From: Streptomyces sp. WM6386
GTDB lineage: Bacteria; Actinomycetota; Actinomycetes; Streptomycetales; Streptomycetaceae
Direction of reading: 5' to 3'
DNA: 45,640 nt
NCBI RefSeq assembly: GCF_000972385.1
Contig: NZ_JXTE01000067.1
Location: forward strand, 1-45,640
The notes under the pieces are model-generated. The model saw only the letters and a program-made list of their open reading frames with translations, did no database searches and had not been told where the DNA came from. This document shows positions 33,301 to 42,009 of this stretch, in pieces. Position numbers and translations under genes: made by a program. Position 1 is the first letter of the stretch; each line of letters opens with the position of its first letter.

Positions 33301-33771
33301 ATGACCGGCTACCGCCGGGCCCTGGCGGCGGCCGTCGCGGCCGCCGCACTCACCGCACTCACCGCACTCACCGGCTGCTCCGACGACGACACACCCGCAT
33401 CGGTGGCGAGCAGGGCCGCGTCCGCCGCGTCCCAGGGCGCGGACGTGTTCGCGTCGGCGACGGCGAAGGTCGGCGAGAGGTTCGACGACATCAAGAACGG
33501 CGTCGACGTCAAGGACGACGTGAAGCTCGGCAAGGTCACCACCTCCGGCGGGCGCGCCGAGGCCGAGGTGAGCGCGACCAACACCGGCGGCTCGCAGAAG
33601 TCCTTCCTGGTGCAGGTGAACTTCACCGACGGCGACGGCAACTTCCTCGACGCGGTCGCGGTGACCGTCTCCGACGTGGCGGCGGGCAGGTCCGGGAAGG
33701 CGACGGCCCGCAGCAACCGCGATCTGTCCGGTGAGGTGAAGGCGGAGGTGGACAGGGCGGTCCGCTACTGA
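33301..33771 (+). CDS. FxLYD-type lipoprotein
   Basis: 156 residues with GGAGG before the ATG. The lipobox LTALTGCSDDD gives an acylated Cys near residue 26. An Ala/Ser-rich region is followed by KVTTSGGRAEAEVSATNTGGSQKSFLVQVNFTDGDGNFLD, a small Ig-like FxLYD domain. It is a cell-surface lipoprotein of unknown role. Confidence 0.8.
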   Translation: MTGYRRALAAAVAAAALTALTALTGCSDDDTPASVASRAASAASQGADVFASATAKVGERFDDIKNGVDVKDDVKLGKVTTSGGRAEAEVSATNTGGSQKSFLVQVNFTDGDGNFLDAVAVTVSDVAAGRSGKATARSNRDLSGEVKAEVDRAVRY

Positions 33772-33861
33772 CGGGTGTCCGGGGGTGCGGGTTCGTCAGC
33801 CGCAACCCGTACGGACGCGCAGCGCAGGCCCTCACACCCGACGCCCCGTCAGAATCAAGGA

Positions 33862-34632
33862 ATGAGCCGGAAGACAGCCGCCCTGGGTATCACCGCACTC
33901 ACCCTGATCACATCGGCCTGGACGCCCGCCTCCGCGCACGGCGGCCGTGACCTCTGGGCCACCGTCAGCATCGTGCCCGGTCGCGAGGGCATCGTGGAGG
34001 CCGCCGGATACACCGGCCCCGCCCTCGGCGCGGGGTCACGACTGACGTTCACCGCCCCCGAGGGCACCGAGGTCACCGACACCCCCCTCGACGCCCACGG
34101 CTACCGCGGCGCGGTCGACACCGACGGCGACAGCGCCACGTACACCTACACGGGCACCGCGAACGGCAGCGCCTGGCAGGAGCGGACCTTCCCCTTCGTC
34201 CTCGCCGTACCGGCCGACGCGGTGCCCGGCACCCGTCTGACCGGCTGCGCGATGCGGCTCACGGACGCGCGCGGCACCCGCAAGGACCACGGAACCTGCA
34301 CGGTGATCGTCGGCCTGCCCGAACCGACGCTGGCCCGGCCCGAGTCCGGGGTGGCGCTCGGCGCGCGGCCGGAGATGGCCGGGACCGCGTATCCGGGGGC
34401 GCAGGTGACCGTGCGGCACGAGGACGCGGAGGACGAGGGGGTGACGGGGCAGGGGCCGGAGCCGGGGGCCGAGGTGTGCACCACGACGGCCGGCGCCGGC
34501 GGCAAGTGGTCCTGCCGGCCCGCGCTGCCGCTTCCCGCCGGTCCGGGACGGCTCCAGGCGACCGCTTCCCTCAACGGGGTCAGCGCGGTGAGCGAGCAGA
34601 AGAACGTCACGGTCGGGTCCGCCACGCGGTGA
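33862..34632 (+). CDS. Secreted Ig-like protein of unknown function
   Basis: 256 residues. The signal peptide is MSRKTAALGITALTLITSAW, cut after ASA near residue 26. The mature part is beta-rich (FTAPEGTEVTDTPLDAHGYRG, SATYTYTGTANGS, a Cys pair in TGCAMRLTDARGTRKDHGTC), then a carboxypeptidase-regulatory-like domain (AGTAYPGAQVTVRHEDAED, CTTTAGAGGKWSC). No enzyme motif was seen. It ends 4 nt before the convergent SARP gene. Confidence 0.75.
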   Translation: MSRKTAALGITALTLITSAWTPASAHGGRDLWATVSIVPGREGIVEAAGYTGPALGAGSRLTFTAPEGTEVTDTPLDAHGYRGAVDTDGDSATYTYTGTANGSAWQERTFPFVLAVPADAVPGTRLTGCAMRLTDARGTRKDHGTCTVIVGLPEPTLARPESGVALGARPEMAGTAYPGAQVTVRHEDAEDEGVTGQGPEPGAEVCTTTAGAGGKWSCRPALPLPAGPGRLQATASLNGVSAVSEQKNVTVGSATR

Positions 34633-34636
34633 CGGG

Positions 34637-37600
34637 TCACGACGGGTTCGCGTGGGACACCCTGCGCAGCACCGTCGGATAGGGCAGGGCCGTGGCGAGT
34701 TCACGCACCCGCGCCGCACACCGCCCGGCCTCGTCCGTGCGGCCCAGCACCGCCAGCGCCGTCGCCTGCGCGGTACGGGCCTCGCACTCGGTGACCGCCT
34801 CGCCCGCCCCGGCGGCCCGTACGGCCTCCTGTGCGGCGAGCCGGGCGGCGCGCGCGGGATCGCCCGCCGTGAGGTGGGCCCAGGCGGCGATGACGGGGAC
34901 GCCGGTGCCGGACACGGTGGCCAGCAGGACGAGGGCACGGTCGGGGCGGACATCGCGGAGCGCCAACTCGGCCTGGGCAGTGCGTACTTCGTACTCGGCC
35001 TGGTGGTCGGGGCGGCGGGACACACAGTGGGCCGCGCGGGTCAGCAGTTCCCGGGGGTCGGGGAGCGTGGGGCGGGGGCCGCCGCGCAACTGGACGCGGG
35101 CGAGGGCGGCGAGGGCGTACGGCAGGGCGGTGCCGGGGCGGGCCTCAGCCTCCGCGACGGCGTCGGAGGCGAGGGCGGCGGCCCTTTCGAGCTCGCCCAG
35201 GAGGAGGTGCACTTCGGCGAGGTTGGCCTTCTCGAAGGCGGCGGCCTCCCAGTCTCCGCATCGGTCGGCGAGGTCGAGGGCTCGGGTTCCGGTGGCCAGG
35301 GCCTCGTGGAGGCGGCCGGAACGGCGGGCGTGTTCGCGCAGGATCGAGAGGACCGTCGCGAGGAGGCGGGGGTCGCCGTGTGCCTCGGCGTGCTGGAGGG
35401 CGGCGTCCGCTGCCGCGCGGGCCTGGGGGAGCCTTCCGGTGAGGGCGAGTGATGTGGACTGCAGGGCCAGTGCACGGGCTCGCAGACCGTGGGGGGTGTT
35501 CTCGCCGTTGGCGGGTGCGGGTGCGTTGTGGCTGGTCGCGCCCCGCGGCGGAGCCGCATGTCGATACGGCCCCGCGCCCCTAGGGGCGTCACACTCACCG
35601 GCGCTCTGTTCTGCCGTACGTGCCGCCCTCAACGAACCCTCGTAGTCGCCCGTCACGAAACACAGCACCCCGCGCGCCATCCAGTGTGCCGCGACCGTCT
35701 GCGCCGGCATCTCCTCGCTCGGGAGGTACGTGTCCAGCAGGGAGAAACCTTTCTCCGCCTCTCCCGTCCTGGCCAGCGTCTCCGCCAACCGGGCGGCCAC
35801 CCGCACCTGTTCCGCCGCGCTGCCGTGCCTTCGCAGATCCGTCAGCGCCTCCCGCAGGACCCGCGCCGCGTCCTCGTGGCGGGCCATGCGGCGCAGTACG
35901 GCGGCGTGGTCGAGGCGGACGCGGGCGGCCTCGACGGCGACCGCGTCGAGGCGGGCGGTCAGTTCGCCGTAGTAGTGGTCGGCGGTGTCGTCGGCGCCGA
36001 CGGCCGCGGCCCGGCGCGCCGCGAGGTACAGATGGTCGGCGGCGCGCGGATCGTCGGCGCCCGTGAGATGTGCGGCCACGGCGTCCACCGCGCCGGGACG
36101 TCGGCGCAGCAGCAACTCGGCGTACGCGGCGTGCAGCCGGCGGCGCCGCGCGACCGAGAGGCGCTCGCGGCACACCAGCCGGATGAGCGGATGCCTGAAG
36201 CCCAGGCCGGGCACGGTCCGCCCGTCCGTCGGTACGGCCCGTTCCTCCAGTACGGCGGCGGCGAGCGCGGCGTCGATGCCGTCGGCGACTTCCGCCGTGG
36301 CACCCGCGACCTCCTGCACCTCCGTCAGCGCCGCGACCCCGCCGCACGCCATCGCCACCGCCTCGATGACCCGGCAGGCGGCCGGGCTGAGGCGGGACAG
36401 GCGTTCGGCGACGAGGAGGCGGACGCCCTCCGGAGGGGCCAGGTCCTCGTACCCGGACATCCCGGACGTCGCCTTGGCCAGTTCCACGGCGAACAGGGGG
36501 TGGCCCAGGGAGAGCTCCCAGACGCGTTCCAGGGTCGTGGAGTCGCCGTCGCCGCTCATCGCGTCCGCCGCCAGCGTCAGACAGTCCGTGCGGTCCAGGC
36601 GGGACAGGTGGAGCCGGTGGGCCGCTCCCTGGCGCACGAGGCCGTCGAGGAGGGTGCGGCGCGGGTCGGGCTCGGGGAGGTCCTCGGGGCGGTACGTGGC
36701 CAGGAAGCGCACGTTCGCGGGCACCTGGGTGCGGCGGGCCAGACGGCTCAGCAGGTGCAGCGACGCCGTGTCGGCCGTATGGACGTCGTCCAGCACCACC
36801 AGCACACCGCCCGGAGCCGCCGCCGAGGCCAGCAGGCCGAAGACGGCGGCGAAGATCCGCTCGCGCTCGTACTCGGGGCCGCCGCCGGGCCCCGACGCCG
36901 GGCCGATCTGGCCCAGCGACGGCAGCAGCGCCGCCAGCTCGGGGTACTCCGCGCCCGCCCGGGCCCGTTCGGCCGCCGGACGGCCGGCCAGCCAGCCCTC
37001 CAGGGCCTCCACGAACAGGCCGTACGGCGCCTGCTCCGCCGTGCCGTGGCTCGCGCCCCACAGCACGGCCGCCCCGTCCGCCGCGGCCCGCCGTGCCGCC
37101 TCCGCGGCCAGCCGGGTCTTGCCGATGCCCGCCTCGCCGCCGACCACGGACAGGGCGGGGCGGGTGGGGTCGAGAAGGCGTTCCAGTTCGGCGTGGCGGC
37201 CGACGAAGGGCGAGGCCGCGAGGGTGTCGATCACGGCCGGCGGCGGTGTCGGAGCGGCGGCAGCGGGACGTCGTAGGACCGTCGTGGACGTGGCCAGCGC
37301 CGCGCGGTGCAGCGTCTCGGTCTCGGGACCCGGCCGGATGCCCCACTCGGCGTCCAGCGCGCGCCGGCACTGGTGGTACTGGGCGAGGGCGCGGCGCCGC
37401 ATGCCCTGGCGGAGGTAGGCGCCGATCAGGACCCGGTGGGCGCGTTCCTCGGCGGCGCTGTCGGCGAGGATCCGGCGGGCGGTGGCCGCGGCCCGTTCCG
37501 TCTCGCCGTCCGCCAGGTACGCCTCGGCGAGGGTGAGCCGTACGGAGTCGCGCAGCGCGTCGAGCCGCTCGCGCCGCGCCTCCACCCACGGGGTGTAGCG

Positions 37601-38086
37601 GTGCTCGGGGAGCAGTTCGCCGGTGAAGGCTTCGAGGGCGGCGGCCAGGTGGGCGGTGGTCGCGGTGCGCAGGGCCCGCTCGGCGAGGGTCTCGGCCTCG
37701 TCGGCGTCGATCCACACCGTCCCGGGTGCCAGCCGGAGCAGCGCACCCTCGCCGACCAGGTACGAGGAGGGCGTGCGGGCCGTCAGCTCCGGCTCCAGGG
37801 CGCGGCGGGCGGCGTGCAGGGCGACGCGGAGGCTGCCGAGGGCGGCGGGGGTGCCGGCCGTGTCGGGCCAGCACATCTCGATGATCTCCTCGCGGTGCCT
37901 GACCCGGCCGGGGGAGACGGCCAGCAGTTCGACGAGGCGCCGGGAGCTGGGGCGCGGCCAGCGATCGGCGACGGGGGCCCCGTCCGTGCGTTCGGTGCGG
38001 AAGCCGCCGAGCAGATACAGCCGCAGGACGGGCGGCGCCGGCCGGCGCACGGCACCGTCCGCCGTTTCTGCGTTTCTGCTGCTCAT
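34637..38086 (-). CDS. Large SARP-type regulator (BTAD, AAA ATPase, TPR)
   Basis: 1149 residues. An OmpR-like winged helix (LRLYLLGGFRTERTDG, RHREEIIEMCWPDTAG) and a bacterial transcriptional activation domain (about 100-250, e.g. ILADSAAEERAHRVLIGAYLRQGMRRRAL) form the SARP head. An AAA/STAND ATPase follows (SVVGGEAGIGKTRLAAEAA near residue 318, GVLVVLDDVHTADTAS), then degenerate TPRs to the end; there is no LuxR domain. The TPR part contains an in-frame interspersed repeat (35501-35588). Such proteins activate pathway genes through direct repeats at the -35 region, which are seen at its own promoter and at the divergent DUF6445 gene. ATG 38086 was chosen for the nearby TAGAGT -10 box. Confidence 0.88.
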   Translation of the reverse strand: MSSRNAETADGAVRRPAPPVLRLYLLGGFRTERTDGAPVADRWPRPSSRRLVELLAVSPGRVRHREEIIEMCWPDTAGTPAALGSLRVALHAARRALEPELTARTPSSYLVGEGALLRLAPGTVWIDADEAETLAERALRTATTAHLAAALEAFTGELLPEHRYTPWVEARRERLDALRDSVRLTLAEAYLADGETERAAATARRILADSAAEERAHRVLIGAYLRQGMRRRALAQYHQCRRALDAEWGIRPGPETETLHRAALATSTTVLRRPAAAAPTPPPAVIDTLAASPFVGRHAELERLLDPTRPALSVVGGEAGIGKTRLAAEAARRAAADGAAVLWGASHGTAEQAPYGLFVEALEGWLAGRPAAERARAGAEYPELAALLPSLGQIGPASGPGGGPEYERERIFAAVFGLLASAAAPGGVLVVLDDVHTADTASLHLLSRLARRTQVPANVRFLATYRPEDLPEPDPRRTLLDGLVRQGAAHRLHLSRLDRTDCLTLAADAMSGDGDSTTLERVWELSLGHPLFAVELAKATSGMSGYEDLAPPEGVRLLVAERLSRLSPAACRVIEAVAMACGGVAALTEVQEVAGATAEVADGIDAALAAAVLEERAVPTDGRTVPGLGFRHPLIRLVCRERLSVARRRRLHAAYAELLLRRRPGAVDAVAAHLTGADDPRAADHLYLAARRAAAVGADDTADHYYGELTARLDAVAVEAARVRLDHAAVLRRMARHEDAARVLREALTDLRRHGSAAEQVRVAARLAETLARTGEAEKGFSLLDTYLPSEEMPAQTVAAHWMARGVLCFVTGDYEGSLRAARTAEQSAGECDAPRGAGPYRHAAPPRGATSHNAPAPANGENTPHGLRARALALQSTSLALTGRLPQARAAADAALQHAEAHGDPRLLATVLSILREHARRSGRLHEALATGTRALDLADRCGDWEAAAFEKANLAEVHLLLGELERAAALASDAVAEAEARPGTALPYALAALARVQLRGGPRPTLPDPRELLTRAAHCVSRRPDHQAEYEVRTAQAELALRDVRPDRALVLLATVSGTGVPVIAAWAHLTAGDPARAARLAAQEAVRAAGAGEAVTECEARTAQATALAVLGRTDEAGRCAARVRELATALPYPTVLRRVSHANPS
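35501..35588. repeat. Streptomyces interspersed palindromic repeat inside the SARP gene
   Basis: The stretch containing GTTGTGGCTGGTCGCGCCCC, GCGGCGGAGCCGCATGTCGA, TACGGCCCCGCG and CGCCCCTAGGGGCG has the hallmarks of small palindromic repeats normally found between Streptomyces genes. Here it lies in frame within the TPR region, adding roughly 30 Pro/Ala/Gly-rich residues (RGAGPYRHAAPPRGATS). Recognition is from memory of the repeat type, not from a search. Confidence 0.6.
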
Positions 38087-38095
38087 GAGGGCCGC

Positions 38096-38136
38096 ACTCT
38101 AGCCCGGTTTCCTGTTTTGACCGGAATATGACCGGA
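38096..38136 (-). promoter_or_regulatory. SARP gene promoter with 11-bp-spaced direct repeats
   Basis: On the minus strand TCCGGTCA occurs twice at an 11-nt step (complements of 38129-38136 and 38118-38125). The proximal copy ends 16 nt before TAGAGT (complement of 38096-38101). Direct repeats one helical turn apart replacing a -35 box are the signature of SARP binding sites, so autoregulation is likely. The rest of the 38137-38424 gap holds no gene. Confidence 0.6.
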
Positions 38137-38424
38137 CAAACAAAATGTCCAGACATATGAAACGTCCGGACGGATCACCGGAGGCCCCGCGGTTGGTGAC
38201 CTCATCGGTCTCACGGGGCTCCCGGCGTGTATCCCTACCCCCCACAGGAGGGATACGGCGGCTCCCGTCCCGAGGGGTAAAGACTCGGCCCTGCTCGTGG
38301 CCAATGTGTCGGAACGGGGCCGATGCGAGTGACCTTAGGCAGCGGGCGTTACTCGCACATTACTGACGCTTGGGGTTCGGAATGCGGACAATTGCCCGCG
38401 TGATATCCCGTATTCCGTGCGCTG

Positions 38425-38503
38425 GTTGACGGAACGTTGACCACTTCGCGGGAGAGTCCAGACCCCTTTGCGGGAGAGTCGAAAGAAGGCCCGCCCCTAG
38501 ATT
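38425..38503 (+). promoter_or_regulatory. DUF6445 gene promoter with direct repeats (SARP-like site)
   Basis: GCGGGAGAGTC occurs at 38448-38458 and 38470-38480, a 22-nt step; upstream GTTGAC occurs at 38425-38430 and 38436-38441, an 11-nt step. The last repeat ends 17 nt before a good -10 box TAGATT (38498-38503), with no -35 consensus of its own. Transcription would start at or beside the ATG at 38510, giving a leaderless mRNA. Confidence 0.65.
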
Positions 38504-38509
38504 CGGCGC

Positions 38510-39184
38510 ATGCCCCCACACCCCCCTGCCACCCTGCCCGTGCTCCCCTACCGCAAGCCCACCAAGGGGCGCGACTACTGGGTCCTGGACGACGTCCTGC
38601 CCGACGCGGACGCCGTACGGGAGCGATGTCTGGCCAAGGACGACTGGGTCGAGGGCTACCCGCACAAGCCGGAGGCGTGGCCGGGGCTGCGGGCCATGCC
38701 GGGCCTCGAACCGGACGAACTGGCCCGGGTCGAGCGGCTGGTGCGGCAGGCCACCGGCGCCAAGGAGCTGTGGGTCCAGCGCACACCCGGCGGCGGCACC
38801 CTCAACCACAACTGCGTCCAGGTGGTCGGCGAGGGCGAGAGCACACCCCGCCCGCACACCGACTCGCGCAACCTGTGCCGGTACGCGGCGGTGCTCTACC
38901 TCAACCCCGGCGTCCCCAAGGACTGCGGGACCAGCTTCTACCGCCAGTCCCTGCCCGGCGGCCGCCTCGGCGGCAACGTCGTCCAAGCCCCGCACAACAA
39001 CCTCGTCGACGCGCTCGGCACCCGGTTCGTGGCACCGGACGCCTTCGAGGAGGACGTACGCGTGCCGCACCGGTACAACCGGCTGCTGCTCTACAGCGCC
39101 AACCTGGTGCACAGCGCGACCGGGTACTGCGGCGCCACCCTGGAGGAGAAGCGGATGACGGCGGTCTTCTTCTGGATGGCGTGA
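38510..39184 (+). CDS. DUF6445 protein, 2-oxoglutarate/Fe(II)-oxygenase-like
   Basis: 224 residues. TPRPHTDSRNLCRYAAVLYLNP gives His116-x-Asp118 of the 2-His-1-carboxylate triad. YSANLVHSATGY provides the distal His201, and EEKRMTAVFFW places Arg215 to bind the 2OG carboxylate. This is the double-stranded beta-helix order of prolyl-hydroxylase-like enzymes, and DUF6445 members fit it. The substrate is unknown. The gene is leaderless and divergent from the large SARP regulator, with SARP-like repeats in its promoter, so it is probably that regulator's target. Confidence 0.82.
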   Translation: MPPHPPATLPVLPYRKPTKGRDYWVLDDVLPDADAVRERCLAKDDWVEGYPHKPEAWPGLRAMPGLEPDELARVERLVRQATGAKELWVQRTPGGGTLNHNCVQVVGEGESTPRPHTDSRNLCRYAAVLYLNPGVPKDCGTSFYRQSLPGGRLGGNVVQAPHNNLVDALGTRFVAPDAFEEDVRVPHRYNRLLLYSANLVHSATGYCGATLEEKRMTAVFFWMA

Positions 39185-39237
39185 GACTTCGACACGCGAC
39201 CGAGTGACCGACGAAGTGACGTACGCGTCATGAACAC

Positions 39238-39296
39238 CCGTGGCTCCTCATCCGTATTACAGGGCCGAACAACCCCGATCGGAACAGGAGCCACGG
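39238..39296. promoter_or_regulatory. Inverted repeat sequestering the DUF4142 RBS
   Basis: CCGTGGCTCCT (39238-39248) is an exact complement of AGGAGCCACGG (39286-39296). The second arm contains the AGGAG ribosome site and the first base of the GTG start. The intervening loop is 37 nt. If transcription starts upstream of 39238, pairing would hide the ribosome site. Confidence 0.5.
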
Positions 39297-40075
39297 TGCG
39301 CTTTTCGCGGAATGCCACGGGAACGCTCTTCGTGGGCGGTGCGCTCAGCCTGACCCTGGTCGCGCTCGCCTATCCCGCGATGCTCGGCTTCGACAAGGTG
39401 TCCACCGCCCAGGACCGCGTCATCGCCCAGACCCAGTGGGGGCCGTTGACCGAGCAGGACCGGGACTTCGTGGTCAAGGTCCGGGCGGCGGGCCTGTGGG
39501 AGTACCCGCTGGGCAACGTCGCCCTGCAGAAGGGGACGACCGAGGAGGTCAAGGAAGCGGGACGGCATCTTCTGGACGGTCACGCGGCCCTGGACGCCGC
39601 CTGCCGCAAGATCGCCCCGATGCTCAATGTCACCCTGCCGAACGTGGCGAGCCCGCAGCAGGTGGCCTTCGTGAACCAGATCCAGACCGCCAACGGGCGG
39701 GAGTTCGACTCGACCTTCGCCAACATCCTGCGCACGACCCACGGTTCGATCTTCAACACGATCGCCAAGATCCGCTCCACCACGAAGAACTCGCTGGTGC
39801 GCTCGCTGGCCGACATGGCCAACAACACGGTCCTGGACCACATCACGGTCATGGAGAAGACCGGCTTCGTCAACTTCGACCAGGCCCTCTTCCAGCAGAC
39901 CACCCCACCCAAGCTGCCCACCGACGACCTGACCCCGCCGGCGCCGCAGCCCGGTGAGCCGATGGTCGTGCTCAGCCCGCCGGCGAACCCGACGTCCACG
40001 CCGATCGCGATCCCGGGCGAACAGTCGGGCGGCACCCCGAACGGCGGCGCCAGCCCGAGTCCCACCATCGGGTGA
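39296..40075 (+). CDS. DUF4142 secreted or anchored ferritin-like protein
   Basis: 259 residues from a GTG at 39296 with AGGAG 5 nt upstream; an ATG at 39230 is in frame but lacks a ribosome site. An N-terminal hydrophobic helix (GTLFVGGALSLTLVALAYPA) acts as signal or anchor. The DUF4142 four-helix region follows: LTEQDRDFVVKVRAAGLWEYPLGNVAL, VKEAGRHLLDGHAALDAACRKIA and VNQIQTANGREFDSTFANILRTTHGSIF. The tail is Pro/Thr-rich. The family is ferritin-like and often stress-linked, but lacks a defined activity. It is tail-to-tail with the alpha-glucosidase gene, with no gap between the stops. Confidence 0.85.
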   Translation: MRFSRNATGTLFVGGALSLTLVALAYPAMLGFDKVSTAQDRVIAQTQWGPLTEQDRDFVVKVRAAGLWEYPLGNVALQKGTTEEVKEAGRHLLDGHAALDAACRKIAPMLNVTLPNVASPQQVAFVNQIQTANGREFDSTFANILRTTHGSIFNTIAKIRSTTKNSLVRSLADMANNTVLDHITVMEKTGFVNFDQALFQQTTPPKLPTDDLTPPAPQPGEPMVVLSPPANPTSTPIAIPGEQSGGTPNGGASPSPTIG

Positions 40076-41725
40076 CTAGGCGAGCCAGACGGTCGTGTCC
40101 GGTGCCAGCAGCCCGTCCTCCAACGGGCCGCTGGCGAGCAGCACTTCACCCGGCGGCAGCTCCACCGCCGCCGGGGACAGATTGGCCACACACCGCCACC
40201 CGTCGTGCCGTACGAAGTCCAGCACCCCGTCGGCGGCCCCGTCCGTCCAGGTCAGCGCCTCTCCCTCGAGCAGTTTGCGGCGCAGCTTCAGGGCCGTGCG
40301 ATACAGCTCCAGGGTGGAGCCCTCGCTGCCGTCCTGCGCCTCGACGGCGTACTGCGCGAAGCTCTCCGGCTGCGGCAGCCAGGCCCCGCCCGCGCCGAAG
40401 CCGTACGACGGCCCGGTCCGCGTCCACGGCAGCGGCACCCGGCAGCCGTCACGGCCCTTGCGGACGCGTCCCGTCTGCTCCCAGATGGGGTCCTGGAGCA
40501 CCTCGACGGGCAGATCGGCGACCTCGGGCAGACCGAGTTCCTCGCCCTGGTAGACGTACGAGGATCCGGGCAGCGCCAGCATGAGAAGCGTGGCGGCGCG
40601 CGCACGGCCCAGCCCCTTGGAGGCGTCGACCTGGGATGCGTGGCCGCCGGAGAGCAGCCAGGCGTTCTCGTCCGTGCCCGGCGGGAGCATCAGGCGGGAG
40701 GCGTGGCGTACGACGTCGTGGTTGGAGAGCACCCAGGTGGCCGAGGCCCCCGCCTCGCGGGCACCGGCGAGGGAGTCGACGATGACCTGGCGCAGTTCCG
40801 TCGCGTCCCAGCCCGCGAGCAGATAGGCGAAGTTGAAGGCCTGGCCGAGCTCCTCGGGGCGGGCGTACTGCGCGCGCCGGGCCGCGCTCGGGACCCAGGC
40901 CTCGGCGACCGCCATGCGGGGCGGGCGGTAGGAGTCGAAGACCCCCCGCCAGTCGCGGTAGATCTCGTGGACCTCGTCGCGGTCGAAGAAGGGGTGGGTG
41001 CCGGGCGCGAACTCGGTCAGCGCCCCCTCGCCGCTCAGTTCGGGTGCCCCGAGGTCGCGCAGCGGCTCGGCGAGGTCCTTGGCCAGGGCGTGGGCCACGT
41101 CGACGCGGAAGCCGTCGACGCCCCGGTCGGACCAGAAGCACAGGGTGGTGCGGAAGTCGGCGCGGACCTCGTCGTGGTCCCAGTTGAAGTCGGGCTGCTC
41201 GGGTGTGAACAGGTGCAGATACCACTGCCCGTCCGGCACCCGCTGCCACGCACTGCCGCCGAACACGGACTGCCAGTCGGTGGGCGGCAGTTCCCCGTGC
41301 GCACCCCGCCCGTCCCGGAAGACATACCGCTCGCGGGCGGCCGAGCCGGGCCCGGCGGCGAGCGCCTCCTGGAACCATACGTGCTGGTGGGAGCTGTGGT
41401 TGGGGACGAGGTCGACGATGACCTTCAGTCCGAGGCGGTGGGCCTCGGCGACCATGGCGTCGAAGTCGTCGAGGGTGCCCAGGCGCGGGTCGACGTCCCG
41501 GTAGTCGGCGACGTCGTAGCCGCCGTCGGCCAGCTCGGACGGATAGAAGGGGCTCAGCCACAGGGCGTCGACGCCGAGGCCGCTCAGATGCGTGAGCCGC
41601 TCGGTGACGCCTCTGATGTCACCGAGCCCGTCGCCGTCGGCATCGCCGAAGCTTCGGGGGTAGACCTGGTAGACGACAGCCTGCCGCCACCAGTTCGGGT
41701 CCCTGGACGAGAGGTCGGGGGTCAC
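40076..41725 (-). CDS. GH13 alpha-glucosidase / oligo-1,6-glucosidase
   Basis: 549 residues from a GTG at 41725 with AGGAG 5 nt upstream. GH13 regions are complete: DALWLSPFYPSELADGGYDVADY, VIVDLVPNHSS, GVDGFRVDVAHAL with nucleophile Asp209, MAVAEAWV with acid/base Glu275, and VLSNHDVVRH with Asp337. The DGDGLGDIRG loop near residues 30-39 is a calcium-binding-type segment. No signal peptide, so it acts on imported maltose, isomaltose or short oligosaccharides in the cytoplasm. No transporter or LacI regulator is adjacent, and no clear operator was found in the upstream 41726-42009 gap. Confidence 0.92.
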   Translation of the reverse strand: MTPDLSSRDPNWWRQAVVYQVYPRSFGDADGDGLGDIRGVTERLTHLSGLGVDALWLSPFYPSELADGGYDVADYRDVDPRLGTLDDFDAMVAEAHRLGLKVIVDLVPNHSSHQHVWFQEALAAGPGSAARERYVFRDGRGAHGELPPTDWQSVFGGSAWQRVPDGQWYLHLFTPEQPDFNWDHDEVRADFRTTLCFWSDRGVDGFRVDVAHALAKDLAEPLRDLGAPELSGEGALTEFAPGTHPFFDRDEVHEIYRDWRGVFDSYRPPRMAVAEAWVPSAARRAQYARPEELGQAFNFAYLLAGWDATELRQVIVDSLAGAREAGASATWVLSNHDVVRHASRLMLPPGTDENAWLLSGGHASQVDASKGLGRARAATLLMLALPGSSYVYQGEELGLPEVADLPVEVLQDPIWEQTGRVRKGRDGCRVPLPWTRTGPSYGFGAGGAWLPQPESFAQYAVEAQDGSEGSTLELYRTALKLRRKLLEGEALTWTDGAADGVLDFVRHDGWRCVANLSPAAVELPPGEVLLASGPLEDGLLAPDTTVWLA

Positions 41726-42009
41726 ACGATCTCCTGGGTGCTCTGTGCCTACGGCAAAGACGAACAAAGGGGAATCTGTCCACACCTGTGGAGGGACGAA
41801 CCTCCCGGCTGTGCGGAGCACCCTGTTCCTTGTGTGGCGGAATTGTGATGGCCAAGGAACCGACCTTGTATTCCCGCAGGTTGACACTGTTCGGCGGCGA
41901 GATCCAAGCTGTCCGCAGCTGTGGCGCATGTGACCAATGAGCCCAGTGTTGCCGAGTGCTTTTCTGTGCCCTCGGCGTTTTCGGATCACTCCACCCTGAT
42001 GGGATACGC

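Noticed and set aside
37307..38131. Plus-strand open frames across the SARP gene
   Set aside because: No RBS or family signature; the minus strand encodes a continuous BTAD-AAA-TPR protein.
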